Assembly (NCBI GenBank): GCA_024362935.1
Contig: JANCRA010000008.1
Span: 34,194,557 to 34,258,556, forward strand
DNA length: 64,000 nt
From: Setophaga petechia
Lineage: Eukaryota; Chordata; Aves; Passeriformes; Parulidae
Direction: 5' to 3'
The notes below the pieces were generated by a model that was given only the letters and a program-made list of their open reading frames with translations, made no database searches and had not been told where the DNA came from. Both the position numbers and the translations under genes were made by a program. Of the stretch, positions 12,731-26,224 are shown piece after piece; position 1 is the first letter of the stretch; the number at the start of each line of letters is the position of its first letter.

Positions 12731-13888
12731 CTCATAGAATGCAGTACTTGCAGACTGTGGGACTGCTTTCAGTTTCCAGATCCCTTATGAAATTCAGATG
12801 GAAAAAAGCACCCCTGAAGCAAGGGGCTATGTCTGCGTGGAAGCAGTCTGGGTACTGAAGTCTGGTATAAAACATCTACTTTGATACTTTTTCAATACCA
12901 GAGAAAAAAGGTGGAACATATATACCATGACAGTTTTTTGTTTGGTTGGTGTGGTTTCTTTTCTATTTTTTTTAAATCTTGGACTGCATCAAGATCTGTG
13001 GACACTGAGAAAGTATTTCAGTCACCATGCTTGAGTTTTTCATCCCACTTCTTTTTCTTTTGCAGGTCATTAAAATTTGTGTGTGGGTAGTAGAGTCTAG
13101 AGGTCACTTTTTTGCTGTAGGGCCTAAACTAGATTTTACACTATTTATTGGATGCTGTTTGATATTTTCTGCCAAGAAGAAGTGAAAAAGAGGAAGAACA
13201 TATGAATTTGATACACTGTCCATGTTGCTCTTCTTAGAATAAGCAATATCAGATTATAAAGGACAAATGATGCAACATAAAGCCAGTAGCTGAGATCAGA
13301 TGAGAAGAACATGACCTGAATACAAACATACCTTGTTTATAGGCAGTTGAGATTGTCTGGAAAAGCAGACTGTTGATAATGTATGCATGCTGTGTTTGGG
13401 GAAGAAACCCTACATTCTGTAAGAAATTTTTATTATGATTATTTTCACTGAAATGAGTTGACCAGTTGAAATATGTTTACTATGGTTTTTTAAATATTCT
13501 TTAAAAATGCTGGATGACCCAAAATGGATTTAATATGGCAAATTTCTGTATTCCTAGCTGTTGCAACTTGCCTTTTTTCAAATGGAAAATGACAACGACT
13601 GATGTTTGGGTCATGCTATTTTATTTTTCTGTTTTGTCTAAGTTTCTTATTTCTCTCTTCCCATCTCTTATTGATGCATCACTGAATGAGGTGGTGGAAA
13701 TACGATTTCTTTGTTCGGGACTGTATTGGCCTCAGAGAACACTTTTGAAGAAACACCAAGAGGAGTCATGTGGAGAACATCATAGACTTTATACATCAGT
13801 GTCAAACAAAAATGAATAGCACCATACAGAAACCTGCCCAAAATGCTGGTGGTACAGAAAGTCTGTCAGAAAAGTTTCTTGCTTTTGG

Positions 13889-13980
13889 GTTTTTTTTGTT
13901 GTTGCTGCTGGTTTTGTTCTTTTTTTTTTTTTTCCTTTAGTTTTCAGATTGTTTGGTTTTTCTTTTTTTTCTTTCTGTAG
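13889..13980. repeat. T-rich / pyrimidine-rich tract
   Basis: Ninety bases dominated by T, including T14 at 13920-13933. They contain two places where a long pyrimidine tract ends in TTTAG or TGTAG. These resemble 3' splice acceptors, but the DNA downstream has no open frame worth proposing as an exon, so I annotate only the low-complexity tract. Confidence 0.7.
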
Positions 13981-14624
13981 CCAAGAAAGCTTAGTTACTT
14001 CTTTTTTGACAATGTTAAGGGCTTACTGTAGCACTTTGGGAATTACTCGTAGTCATGTTTTATGGCATATTTGATTTCACTATAACTGTGTTTCACTCAT
14101 AACAGTAAATGGAAACCAGCATGGGAAATCCAAGAACGAAACACACTAATGCTAAATTTTAGACAGTGATAATTGAGTGGGGTTTGTCAGAAGAGACAAA
14201 TTTCCATTTAGCTGTACCTGGGCAGTAGAAGGGAATATGTCTCTCAGGAGACAATAGGAGAAAGTAGATGTAAGGGAAGCAATCAATGGCAATGGCATTC
14301 TCAAATCCTAAAATAAAATAAATGTGAAATTCACAGAATGTGAATATCAACCTAAAAATATCAGATTTAAAAGTTCATATTATTTTAAAGAATTAATGAG
14401 TCTTGTTCTGTGGTTTGTACAAGGAAAGACTTGTATAATAAGTATGACAATTTAGTAGCAGATCAATATTTGGAAATATTTTCTGTAGATTAGATGAAAT
14501 ACCTAAATCCATTTATTGAACAGCAATAGACAAGTAACTAGAATGAAAAAGAAGACATTCTTTAAAGACATCTAATTCATACACTCAGGAATTTCAATTT
14601 ACATCAATTTTTCCCATTTATTTA

Positions 14625-14800
14625 TGCTGTGGTTTGACCCAAGCTGGCAACTAAATACAGTACTCCCACTCACTCAGTCCCCCTTCCCTACCCTAGAGTG
14701 ATGGGAAGAAGAATTAGAAAAAAAAAATTAAAAAAGCTAAACCTTGTAGATTGAGACAAAAACTGAAATAAAGTGAAATAATAAACATAAAAAAATAATA
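14625..14800 (-). mobile_element. 5'-truncated avian ERV LTR fragment, minus strand
   Basis: Read on the minus strand, the fragment ends with the same 3' terminus as the LTRs at 43588-44147 and 47841-48416. That terminus is a GGCT-rich element with GGGTCAAACCACAGCA in place of the GGGTTAAA(C/G)CA... of the other copies. Before it come the C/G-rich spacer with a GAGTGAGT-type word and the region around the polyadenylation signal. Homology by eye covers about 165 bases and fades into an A-rich stretch (14712-14830), so the U3 part is missing. It is the most diverged of the three copies, with many transitions, and belongs to the same family but is inserted in the opposite direction. It has no coding capacity. 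Confidence 0.75.
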
Positions 14801-14830
14801 TTAATAATAAAAATAACAAAAGGTAATAGT
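14745..14830. repeat. A-rich low-complexity tract
   Basis: A run of AAATAAT- and AATAAAA-like words next to the truncated LTR end. It probably grew from the AT-rich U5/R boundary or from the insertion site. No TIR or coding signal is present. Confidence 0.6.
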
Positions 14831-15634
14831 GAATTTCACATTTGAACAGCAGTGTTCTAATCAAACTTTAAATACTTTTAAAGCCTCTCTTCCATTTCTC
14901 ACAAGTAATGACTAATCTTTGGTCTTGTGATTACTACATTTTTTGAGGAAATTATTTTTTTAAAGTTTTTAATATATGTTAATATTCAAGCATCTTTACA
15001 CATGTAGATAATACACATATTATGCATATAATTATTATATATTGTTGGTTCCAAATCTCCATATGACATTGCTGTGAGCTTTCCTGAATATAGGGAAGAT
15101 AGATGCAAAAGATATTATTTTAAATAGGACTGTCTTTAAAATGATGATGCTGTTTTACAGCCTCTGTGAGATTTTAGAATTCTTTTCATCCCATACTAGA
15201 ACAGAGCACCAGACAGTCCTCTGAATTTGAAGAAGTTTTAATTGGAAAAGTTAATTCTGCATCTCTGAAAAATATCTATGAAATAAAGTTTCACTGGATA
15301 TTTTTAAATCAATATTTGTCCTAAAGTTAAATTGCATTTGTGTAAAAGAGAGTTACCTGCAGTGCCTTGAACAATTGAACTCTCAGTTCCAAGTAGGAGC
15401 CACTGCCTGTAGTTGTTGGGGTTTTTTGTGATTTGTTGTTCATGTTTTGTGTACAAGCGATGCTGTCCTCTCTCCTGACACAAGAGTCTCCATAATTGTG
15501 AGAATGTAGACGTTGTGATCAGTGACTCTCAGCTAATTTTTTTTTCCCTAGACTGAATTTCCATGTGTACCATGTAGGCTTTAAGTCGTACAGGACATTA
15601 AGGTAATAGAAGACTACTAAAGTGACATTTAATG

Positions 15635-15850
15635 GAACATGGTGAGGCACTGTAACCGGGCACTGTAAGGTTGCCCAGAGGGGCTGTGGATGTCCCATCC
15701 CTGGAAGTGTTCAAGGTCAAGCTGGATGGGTCTTTGAGCAACCTGGTCTCATGGAAGGTGTCCCTGTCCATAGCAGGGGAGTTGGAACTAGATAGTCTTC
15801 AAGGTCCCCTCTAAAACAACCCATTCTCTGATTTCTTGATTCTGTGAACT
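15635..15850 (+). mobile_element. CR1 LINE 3' end, plus strand
   Basis: This is the classic avian CR1 3' terminal segment. It has the words GCACTGTAA..GGTTGCCCAGAG, then GTGGATGTCCCATCCCTGGA, then GTTCAAGGTCAAGCTGGATGG. Next come GGAACTAGATAGTCTTCAAG and a closing CATTCTCTGATTTCTTGATTCTGTGA, the degenerate 8-bp 3' microsatellite of CR1. CR1 copies are nearly always 5'-truncated and this one keeps only about the last 215 bases, so no reverse transcriptase is encoded. It is the best preserved CR1 in the window, which suggests one of the younger avian subfamilies. It gives the clearest evidence that the DNA is avian. Confidence 0.95.
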
Positions 15851-18800
15851 TTGCCCAGTGTTACAACTCAAATAAAAAATGGGGAAAAGTGAGAGCATTG
15901 GTAGTGGTTATGGAAACCTCTTCTGCATTAAAAAATACTTCCACAGAAAACACTGAACTCATTAATCTTTGATTAGTGAAACATGGCATTTCCCTTTTAG
16001 GAACTGCAAAATTAATGCAGTATCTGAGTGAGAAATGGTAACTCCCTGTAGTGAACTTTCTCTGCTCCTCACATAATAAGTACAAGGGGAATACATTCAT
16101 ATTACTGTCAGTGGAGGATTAAAAAAGTGAGGAAAGCTTATATTTTACTCAGAGAGCGGAAATATTTTACAACATGTTGGATGGAGGGAAGCAGTGTAGA
16201 TTACATAGTTGATTTTTCCTTTGTTGTCAGTGTGGTGGGCAGTAGGATGTAGGTTCTCAAAGGATGGCTTACATAAATACAGGAAGCTATTTCTCTTTCT
16301 GTGGTAATAGGATAAACATTGCTTGGAGTGGTGAACTGCTGAATGATTGGAAAGACAGTTTATAATCATGCTTAGCTGGATGAACATGTTTTCTGCTTGA
16401 TGGTCTTCAAGAAAGCAATTGGTTGAGGTTAAAGAGGCTTCAGAGTGTGAATGGATAATTAAGACAATTCGCCATCTGCCAAGCAGGAAAAAGAACAATC
16501 AAAATAGAATCATACACTCCAATGGAGTAGCATAGTAATAGCTGACAGCAATTATACCTGTTGTTCCAATGATTATTATTTCATTAGGCTCACAACTAAA
16601 ATGATTCCTTTGCTTGTGTGGAGTGTGGCTTCTGCGTACAGCAGTCTCTCCATATATATGGATAGCTGCCATCCTTTTATCACACACAAGAAAAAGGATG
16701 TTACATAGAAGAAAAAGTGCAATTTTACTAGTTTTTCTGTTGGAGACACTGGTCTCTATGTCTACTTTTAGCTGGTCACTTTCTTTATGTAAATCAGCCG
16801 CTAACTGGTAATGTATTAAAAATTGAGGCCAGCTTGATTAATATTCAACCCTGATAGATTTGTAGTTTGACCTGGAACCATGTACAATATCCAAAATTTG
16901 AAATCATCAAGAAACTGACTTTTACAACAGATCCAAGCTGGACTCTACTGTGCATCATTAGCTCCAGCAGATTTTTTTCTGTGTCACACTATACATTTCA
17001 GATTAATTTAAGGTGAAAATCTGGAAAGAAACTGCATGTTGAAAATTGATGTGTGTTGAAACAAAGGGAAAGGCTGGGAGAAATTTACTGAATTCAGTGC
17101 TTCTCAGATGGCTGACTTCTCAAATGTGATACAATATGTAACCCCATTGCATCACAAAATCACAGCAGGCATTGGCTGAGAATAAACAACCACCATATCT
17201 TCAGATGAGAGACACTGGGCAAGCTGCAGGGACTCCTGCATGTGGATAGAAAGATAATAACTGCTTATTCCTTTTACACACTCCCCCAGATTGGAAACTA
17301 TCTCTCTACCAGATGGAGTAGGAAGGAAAGGAGTGGACACTAAATCTGTACAGTAGTTTTGGTGTTGCGTTTAAATTTCCTCATGATACACTTTGAAAGT
17401 TATTAGTTATCTTGGCACACTGTAAGATGCATGGAAGGCAGTGTAATGCAACATGATATATCACTACTCTGCTATACCAGGTTAAAAACTCCAAAATACA
17501 AATAAGCTTCTACCTTCCCTGTATAAATGATCTTTTTGAAGGAATTCAGCAGATTACCCACAATTTTAGCACCTGGCTGTCTCTAATGCAATAATTAATG
17601 ACTGTGGCTTTTGACCATCTGTTTTACAAGTATTATGGCAGGTGTGAATACCTGCTACCCAACACTAAAAGTGGGTTGATGAAAATAACCTTTTTTTCAG
17701 GGCAATTATCTTCTATACACCTTAGGAAAAAAGTTTTTTTGTGAAAGCTTTAAACCATGTTATTTATAGGTGTATATGTAATGGAACAATATAACACATA
17801 TAAGTTTAAATGCTTATAAAGGAATCCACCATATGATTATTAAATATTGATGGAGATTCTGAAGGAGTTATTAAAATTAAACTTACATTTAATATTTTAT
17901 TGTCATGGCTTTAGGATTTCATTGAAAATGTTTGTCAACAGGATCTGTCATTACCAGTATTCAATAAGGGTAATATAAAGTTACAAAGTAAAAGATCTTG
18001 GACCATCTTCTACACTACATACCAGGAAAAAAAAAATCTCCTTTCCAATAATAGATAATCTCTTTGTTAGGTTGTAATTAGACAGGACATTTAGGCTTCC
18101 CCTTTCTCAGACACAGGATGTGTGTGCATGTGTATGTCTGCAGGGTAAAGGAGATAGCATGCCCACTTTTTAACTCCCAAGATTTCTATTGTGTTGAAAA
18201 CTGTTACAGTGTTCAGATTTAAGACTATTAAATATTTTATTCCTAAAGGTGTTTGTATGATTCACGTGGTTCTAGTGTCTTAAAAAGGAGAGAAAGTTAA
18301 GGGGAAGTGAAAGGAATAAAAACCTTTGAGAGTTTAGAGGCAGCAACTTCAGCAACTTGAACCCAGTGCTCTACTTTCCACACAGCTCAATTTTATTAGT
18401 AAATTATTTTCTTTCTTGTTGTAATAAGACGAAGTGTCATTGAGGGAAAGTATCCAGTGAAAACTTCTGTGTGTTGACTGCTTACTTTTGTGGGTGCAGT
18501 AAAGTGATTTCATATCTCCAAAATAACTATTTTGCTGTATTGGAATCAGGCCTACTCCCAGATACACATCTATTAGGATGAAGTTATTTCAAATTTAGAA
18601 GTGTAGAAATATTTGCCATTGAATTATCTTATTTGTCCTTTTCCTTCTTCTTACATTAATATAGTTATTCTTTTCTGTCCTCTCTGCAGACGTTAAGCAC
18701 TGTGTACACATGGAACAGAATGGGTTTGCTGTTGTCAGCCATTCAGGTGATTTGGTCATTTATAACCCAGCAGCTTTGTCTGCTTGTAGAACTTAAAAAA

Positions 18801-20383
18801 CAAGAAAAATATTCTACATTAGATTAGATATATTTTTATGTAGCTGGGGATTTTGTTGGCCATGATCATGCTAGTCTGCTCTTTCCTGCTTAATTTACTC
18901 TAAGAATTAGTTATTTTCTATTTTACATTTATTCTCCCACATCATAAAGAGTAATTACTATTGCTAATTAGTGCAGATACAGTTTCATTTTATTGGTTTA
19001 TATCTCTTCTGTTTCAATGCTTATGAATAATTCTTGCAGTAATCTTTAGTAGTTTCACAAGAAAAAAAAAATAGTTCTGCTGCACCACAACTTTCAGATA
19101 CCTTTTTTTCTCAGTCACCAGGAAAGTGAAGTGAAATCTGTGTATGTGTTTATAGCTGAAGACTATAACTGAAGCTCTTTTGTCTTCTTCTTTTTATGAT
19201 AATGATGATGATTATTATTTAACCTCTCTTTAAACAAGTCATTGTTAAGTGGACACTGGTTTAACATTCAGCTGTTGACAGTACATAAATCACATTGTGC
19301 ACTCCTCTTTTCTAGGAGTTGGGCATCATTTTTAGAACCAGAAAAAGAATATTTGTGCATCTAAATTTAAACTTTCTTTTACAGAAATGTGGCTTTGTAT
19401 GCAGGAAATTTGTGTAAGAAAAAGTTATCCTCAGCTCTCATGGAAGAGGAAAGTGATTTTATTATGCAAAATCTCTAGGAAATTTAATTTTATCCAGTTG
19501 TAGTCTGACACCCAAAAACACTAAGACAGGTAAATCCAGCTGCTGTAGAAAGGATCACTTGTGCACAACACATGACAAGAAATGTCATCTTCCAAACCCT
19601 CACTATGTCTTCTGGTTCTCTTTTGATTGGTGATGAAAATATCATTTTTGTATAGAAAATATATACTCTCTAAAACAAAGCTTTTGTTACAGTGTGGTCC
19701 TTTAGTGTCAGAATTTTGCTTCTCTCTTCTTCCAAAGATTTTTATATCTATGCTGCCTATCATATCCAGAGTAGCTAAGGACAAGGGGCACCCAGGGAAC
19801 CAGCTCTCAGAGCTTGTCTGAGGGCTGTGAGCTGTCATCAAACAAATGTGTATATGCAGGTATTTGTAGGATCTGAATTCAGGTATTGCTCTGGCCTCCT
19901 TGGAAGAGATCTGTAAACTCTGTGCCACCTGGGTTTAATTTCTGAACTCCCTTTCTTATCATTCCCTTGCTTTCTAGATTCAGCTCACATCGACTTAATT
20001 CTCTGTTTCAGGCTGAATCCTAATAAATCGTGAGGGTGGTTTCCACTTCAGTTCTAAGATATTTTGTTGTGTTCCTGCTTGCTTGGATTGTTTGATTCCA
20101 AAAAAAGAAATTAACTTTCCTGAAATGTAGCTAGAATCTGAAGTTCCACTAAACAGCACTGCTCACTACATATATTTATGATATTAATAGACTTCATTGC
20201 ATGTTTCTTATTATTGCTACTGGTTGTTTTGATTCTTCTTCTTGCAGGAGATGGAATTCCTACCAGGAAATTGCTTATTATGTTTCTTGAACATCATACT
20301 ACTCCAGTTCTCACTTTCCTGAATTTAACATTTTAAAACCTCTGTAAAGTAATATGAATATGATTATATTTACTTAATATAGT
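15851..20383. other. AT-rich DNA, no gene or named repeat recognised
   Basis: Short frames on both strands (for example 16145-16498 minus, 117 codons, and 19521-19928 minus, 135 codons) have no motif that I can name. The second overlaps another frame on the opposite strand. Neither has a start or splice context that stands out. I see no repeats beyond short homopolymers. Confidence 0.55.
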
Positions 20384-20399
20384 AAAAAAAAAAAAAAAA
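20384..20399. repeat. Poly-A tract (16 A)
   Basis: Uninterrupted A16 ended by G. No retroposed body with target duplications could be defined on its 5' side. Confidence 0.85.
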
Positions 20400-20814
20400 G
20401 AAACTGAGCCATATAAATCATCTTAGTACTTTGTGATGATATTAGGATCAGAACTGATACTGCATAAATGTAAGATCATTTACACTTGAAGTTCATTCCT
20501 CCTTGAAAATTAGTTGGGGTAATTGGGACCTGCAGTCTTCCTGTTTCTGAATACTGATAATGTAGCAAAGCTTGCTTTGAATACATCCTTAGTATCTTTA
20601 GCCTTCTCACTTATCAATTTTGCCACAAGTACAGTCAGGGAGAGATCAGATGAACTCTTACTATGGAGAAGTGACTCTCATAGTACAGCCTTTGTAGTTC
20701 TGCTTCTATTACTTGTCCTTTGTTTCTTGCAACAGTAACAAGAAGCTGATCAGTAGATAAGAGAAATCTAATTGTGATAAACTAATTGCATGGCTAGCAG
20801 AGTAAGTATACCAG

Positions 20815-20870
20815 AAAAAGAAGAAATAGAAAGTAAATAGTAATAAAAACAGTAAATAAAAAAAATAAAG
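20815..20870. repeat. A-rich tract with repeated GTAAATA / AGTAAATA words
   Basis: About 55 bases of adenine-rich sequence in which AGTAAATA recurs. Simple sequence with no gene attached. Confidence 0.6.
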
Positions 20871-22264
20871 CACTACCAACTAAGAGTTACTGAAGAAATG
20901 GAAAAAGTTTAGATTTTCTGCCTTTAGGGAGAAATATGATAGATCCATGGGATAAGTATGCATGTAAATTGGAGGCTGCCCAAGTATAACAGTGATATAA
21001 GAATTGTAAACCAAAGAAAGTACTTGATATGTAGCCTTAGTTTTTATGATGCTCAAATATCCTCCTGAACCTAATTTGACTTTTTTTCTCTCCTCATTTT
21101 GAAAGCATCCTTTTTCTAATGTAGGCTGTTCTTTGACACATGGAAAAGCTTTAGTCTAAGTGTCTAGGCATAATTCAGTTTTTTCTTGGCTTATGCTTAT
21201 CTTAACAATATCACAGTTGACAGTTTTCCTTTCTGTGATTTATACCTGTGTTTTAGTCTTTTTATTACACCATGGTGTGGGGTTGGTGACAGAGACAGGC
21301 TAAATGAGTTTCACACAGCTTCCATATCTGGAAGCCTATTCTATCTTTTTTTTTTTTGTCTCTTTTTTGTTGTTGTTGCCAAGGCCCAGATTTCTTTATT
21401 TCTTTTTGCAGAGAACAGAATGAACATCTCTAGCATCAACACTATATTTCCTTCTCTCCCAGCCTGTCAGCCTCTTTTCCCATTTTTTGTTAGGCATTTT
21501 CTCATAGTTGAAAAGAAAACTGAATATTTATTTTACATAATATATTCATTTATTCTATTTTCCATTTTGTGTATGCATGTGTAATTTACTCATTAGCAAA
21601 CTACCTAAGTAAAATTGTCTTTTACAACAAATAATAATGATTCTAGAGTTATGTGAGCCTCTGCATGCTGTGTTTGAAAAGACTACCATGGTTAAGAACA
21701 TGTAGGTGGGTATAGAACATTTGATTCCTAACCTTGTAAAATCATTTAGCTATAGATGTGTGAGGAAGCCTGGTCTGCTTTCAGAATTATCGAAAAATTT
21801 GCAGACAAGTTCTCTGATTTTCTCATGAAACTGCTGTGATATTCTGGGATCTTAACTAAAGCAGGTCATGTCCCTTCATGTTTTTTATAAGCTTAAATTC
21901 AGGTTTAATTTTCACCAAGTTCTTATTTACTTTTCCTCTTTCCTGTTTGCAGCCTTCTTTCTGAGTGCCATTCTATCATTCTCTTTACTTTTGGGAGAAA
22001 TTGGTTTGATGTATACATGCTTTCAAAATCTTCCTTGTGTGGAATTAGAAAGTGATTAAAGTTGGCACTAAGCATGCATCCATGAGGAGAAAACCAAGTT
22101 TTAGCCCATTTTTGTTCCTTGGGAAACCTAAAGGTCATTTTAGCTAGGCTTTATCTAGTACTTCCAGTGATCCAAGGAGTACCCCACAATCTCACTCGAG
22201 CTTTCTGTCTGCACCATACTTGTGTTCCAGGAGAAAGGAAAATTATTCTCCACTGTGGTAAAGT

Positions 22265-22345
22265 CTAACCCTGTCCAGAGGAGATTGACCTTGGCCATAC
22301 CACATCATGATTGAGCCCTACCCTTCTCTGAGAACCCAACACCGA
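22265..22345 (+). other. Weak similarity to the 5' part of 5S rRNA (possible old 5S-headed SINE)
   Basis: The word GGCCATACCAC (22293-22303) is identical to the start of vertebrate 5S rRNA. The next 25 or so bases (TGATTGAGCCC..TCTCTGA) can be aligned to 5S with several mismatches and a gap. The internal promoter A box that should follow is not visible. Amniote SINEs with a 5S-derived head (AmnSINE1) are known and often ancient, so this could be a decayed copy, but an 11-base exact core in 64 kb is not strong evidence. Confidence 0.15.
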
Positions 22346-22399
22346 GGAACCAAAAGCAAATGGGGAATTTTCTTGGCAATCTAGGCATATCCTGTTTGT

Positions 22400-25330
22400 A
22401 CTATTCTCTAGAAAATCATGTTAAAGCAATGTGGCACATCCATTGTTTAAATAGATGAGGTTATATAAGTTTATATAATGTTAAAATATGGTAGATTGTA
22501 CCAGATCACCCCACTGAGAATGATCTGTGATTGCATTGTACTGTGCACAGTCAGTTTACTTCTCATGTATTTTACATTGCCAGGAACTTTCACTTCATTG
22601 TTGTATTTGTTGTAAATCTATTCATTCTAGTACTTTATCTGGTCAGAGCCAATATATTTTATATATAGTCTGTGTTAGAGCCTAATTCTTGTAATTATTT
22701 AGAGTAGTATAACTCATTGCAGGCAGTGTGTGCAAGTCATGTCATTAATCTAGTTACAGCTCTCAGTTCAATCTATACAAATCACACATTACAACAATTT
22801 AATTACATTGTCAGTCTGCATTGCATTGAATTTGTGAAAATCTCAAAGTTATTTAACTCTTAGCAAATGATGGTAAAAATGTGTGCCTTTTATGCCTGGG
22901 CACCAGAAACCCAGTCTCACCTAATGGGCTTGGATATATACTGATATTTTTTCCACATGGGAAAGTTAAATAGGACATTAATATGAGAAAGCAATGCTCC
23001 CCAACAGTAAAGAAAAGTTTTATAGCCTCAAGGACCAAGAGTTCACGTATCTAAAAATAATTTTGGAAATATATATCAGTAAAGTGATTCTTGCTGACAG
23101 AAGCTGTTTTGTTTCTCTACAGTAGATGCCAGAATCTAGAAAATGAATTTGAATGCCTTGATCTAATCCATACGGTAGTGCTGTGAAGTACACACAGGTC
23201 TCATAAGCCTGGAAGGTTTATGGAAGATTTTGGAATTCTCTTTTGTGTGAAGAAATGATAAATATGTATAGATAGCATACACCAACATGTAAAAGGTTTT
23301 TCAGCAAAATCAGAGTGTGATTCTTATTGCTCATGGGTCAATGCATCAGTACTGAGAGTCTTAAAGGAGTGAATTGTATTTGCTGTGAAATTGGAGTATC
23401 TACATTTCTAGCCTTTTCCTCTCTCCAACAAAACAATTACTGCAGTTTTGATCAATTTTTATGTCATTTCTAAATGAGGGAACTCTTTTAAGGGAAAGTC
23501 TTCCTCATTTCACCTTTGTGTTTAATGACTACTACAACAAGAAAAATTTCTGCATTGTTTTTCCATGATAAAGGCTCTCTTCTGAGACTACTTTCTGACA
23601 ATATATACAAGGACAAGGAGTCCTTGACATGGATTTCAATGTGGGCTTTGAGGTATCAAACTATGCAGCATGTGCACAACCATCCCTGCCACGATTGTCT
23701 CAATTAATCAGAGTATCCTAAGTATCAGAGGCTCAGTAAAAGCCTTTGCCTGGCACCTCAGAGCTTTCACATCTCTAAAATTTGTACGTATATTTCTTAA
23801 AGGATGAATATGGGAAATTTTAGCAAAATCCTGAGTTTTAAAAGTTTTATTATTTAAAGGTACTGTAAGTGTGAACCCTCATTTTTAATTAAAATTGCAA
23901 TGGAAAGTCTTTGAACAATTCTTGTTTTACTATTTCTTTTATTCTGAAACTGTGTCTGAACCTTCATTATAAGCCAAACAAAAACATGTGGATTCTAGAG
24001 CGTTATACTTTCTACTTTATATGCTTTATACTACTTGCAAGGAAAAACAAAGAGCTATTTGAATAAGTTAAGGTGATTACAGGTCTTCTCACATGTCTCT
24101 GCCTCCGTGGAAAAAAATTCTTTTGTGCAGTGCAGCTGGATCGATCCCTAACAGCTCCAATTGGTGCCTGCAAAGTGTCTGGAGAAGTGAGAAGCGATTA
24201 TAGCTACTGAGGCAAGTGGGACACCCAAGGGATAGAAGAAAGCAGAGTATGCTGGTAATTATGAGATTGTAGGTGTCATAGTTTTATGATGGCACATAGA
24301 GCAGCATGTAAGGACCCTTCTTCTAATTGAATGATGGCTCTGTGAGTGGAGTGGCTGTCATTATCTTTGGCAGGTTTTTATCACATGCTTTGAAAGAACC
24401 AAGATAACAGCATTCTCTCATAATGAAAAAGAAAGAAGCAATTTCTCAAAATAAAAATAGTGTTCTCTTTTTACCTGGCTGGCGTTTCACCTTTTTCTAC
24501 ACTGAGATTTTTTGGGTTTTTTTTTTTTTTTCTATTTTAAATACTCCTGTATGCAAACTGAAAAATTATTAGTAAAGAAAAACATAATTGGGATATTTGA
24601 AACTTCACAGACAACTTGAGCCTTTAATGCTCATCTGCTAAATCAGAGACATGCATAATATAGTTAGATTTTTTTAAAATAATATAACATATGTTACTAT
24701 TCTCCACAATGTTGACTGAAGGCAGTGATAGATTTATGATATTTGTTTCTGAGATACATATTTCTGTGAGTAAGGACACCAGCTCCTTGATAATTGCTTG
24801 GTGTTTTATTTGTGTTTGGATCCTTTGTTTGTGTGACTTTTGGGATGGTTGTATTCTTTTGTGAAGGATACTTTATTAGAGCACACAATTCCCTTATATC
24901 ATGGAGCACTCCCTGAACAAACACTCATTCAATGGATGGTGTTTTTCGTGAAATATTGCAATTTATATTACTGTGTAACTTGAACCTCAAAACATGGAGA
25001 AAAATAATGCTGTTTTGACACTGCATGAACACAACAACACCATTTTCCTTCTCACACACATAAAACTTACAAATATAACATAAAAGTAAGGAAACAGGAT
25101 ATCAACAAAAGAAGTGAAAGGAGATAGTGAGAATGCATTGATCAGCAGGATGATCTCAGCTTATCAAAAGCTTTGTTAACTTTTTCTCAGCTGTCACAAG
25201 AAAGCAGCCTACTAAGAGGAGAAATAAAAAAATGATGGTGAGTCACTCAGTGGATGTTTCTAGGTACTTTCTCTTAAAAAACAGGAAGTTTTGACAAAGT
25301 GTGCAGGGATTTGGAATAAGTGATCAGTAA
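22400..25330. other. AT-rich DNA, no gene or named repeat recognised
   Basis: Several short frames are present with no recognisable product. T15 lies at 24517-24531. Nothing else in the stretch rises above background. Confidence 0.55.
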
Positions 25331-25359
25331 GTGTCATGTCATGGGCTGATTAAAAAAAA

Positions 25360-25600
25360 AAAAGACACAGCATAGAGAAGGAGAGGTGGGTAGGAACTGG
25401 GGACACACTGTATGTGAGAAAGTTTTTGTCCCCAAAGTGATATCATGAGTGAAGGTGTCATCAGGCAGAGCTGCAGCACCCACATCTCTCCCGAGGGGTC
25501 TGCAGATGAGGGGATGCACATCTTTGGCCCAGAGGGTGGGAGGCATGCATGCAAACCTGCACCAAGTGTATATGTGGATGTGTTTGTGTACATGGTGAGA
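25360..25600. other. GC-richer patch of unknown origin
   Basis: About 240 bases with clearly higher GC and several CpGs, sitting in AT-rich DNA behind an A12 run (25351-25362). Two minus-strand frames (70 and 84 codons) overlap here in different phases, which suggests composition rather than coding. Composition and sharp borders fit an old inserted repeat such as an LTR piece, but I could not assign a family. Confidence 0.35.
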
Positions 25601-25854
25601 CCATTTCTGTATTAATCATGAAAGAATGCCAATAAACATCTATGACATTTAAACACTTAAAGACACTTTGTGAATTGTCTTCCTGTTGTGGTTTAACAGC
25701 TTTATCACAAACAGTGATCTTGTGTGCATAGCTTACTGATTGCTAGTTAATTACATTTCAATAATAAATCAATAAATTACATCAATCCTGATTTTTTTAA
25801 GCCATGTGCACTGAGAAGCTTTTCCTCTGTATTGAATAGCTAAGAATAGCTCCC

Positions 25855-26220
25855 ATGTAGGGAAAAGAGAGGATTGAAAACTGAACTGAAGAGGGATTTC
25901 ACTAGTTCAAGAGGTGGTGGCTTGGAAAAGCGTGGCTAGCAAGACTTGAAAGGGAAGTTTGGAGAACTAAGAAGAGATTTGAGGAAGGGATGGTAAAAGA
26001 CACAGAGAGACACTTGCACTTTGACGACAGAAAGGGACATCAGTTTGAAAAGGAAAGGACAATAATAGTGGAGGTACAAAGGAATCCAGGAATGCACTGA
26101 GAGTACAGAGGAATGTAGATGGCTTATAAAACCAAGAGTAGCTCAATGGATCATTATGAGAAATAATAGAGGGAGAAAATGTGGGATGAAAGGAAGGGGA
26201 GAAGAGAGCAACAAAGGATT
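25855..26220. repeat. Purine-rich (A+G) block
   Basis: About 365 bases in which the plus strand is strongly biased to purines, made of GAAAGG, AGGAAG and GAGAGA-like words without a fixed repeat unit. It ends just before a G/T-rich stretch at 26220-26260. Such strand-asymmetric blocks are low-complexity DNA. No frame or regulatory motif is claimed. Confidence 0.5.
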
Positions 26221-26224
26221 TGTT

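Noticed and set aside
13920..13980. Strong 3' splice-acceptor-like tracts
   Set aside because: No open, conserved-looking exon follows, and T-rich tracts ending in AG are frequent here.
19521..19928. 135-codon minus-strand frame
   Set aside because: No motif, overlapped by a frame on the other strand, no conserved-looking codon bias. Such frames occur by chance in 64 kb.
24308..24350. GGACCCTTCTTCTAATTGAATG..CTCTGTGAG as a CR1 3' end
   Set aside because: Too few matching positions and no upstream CR1 sequence.
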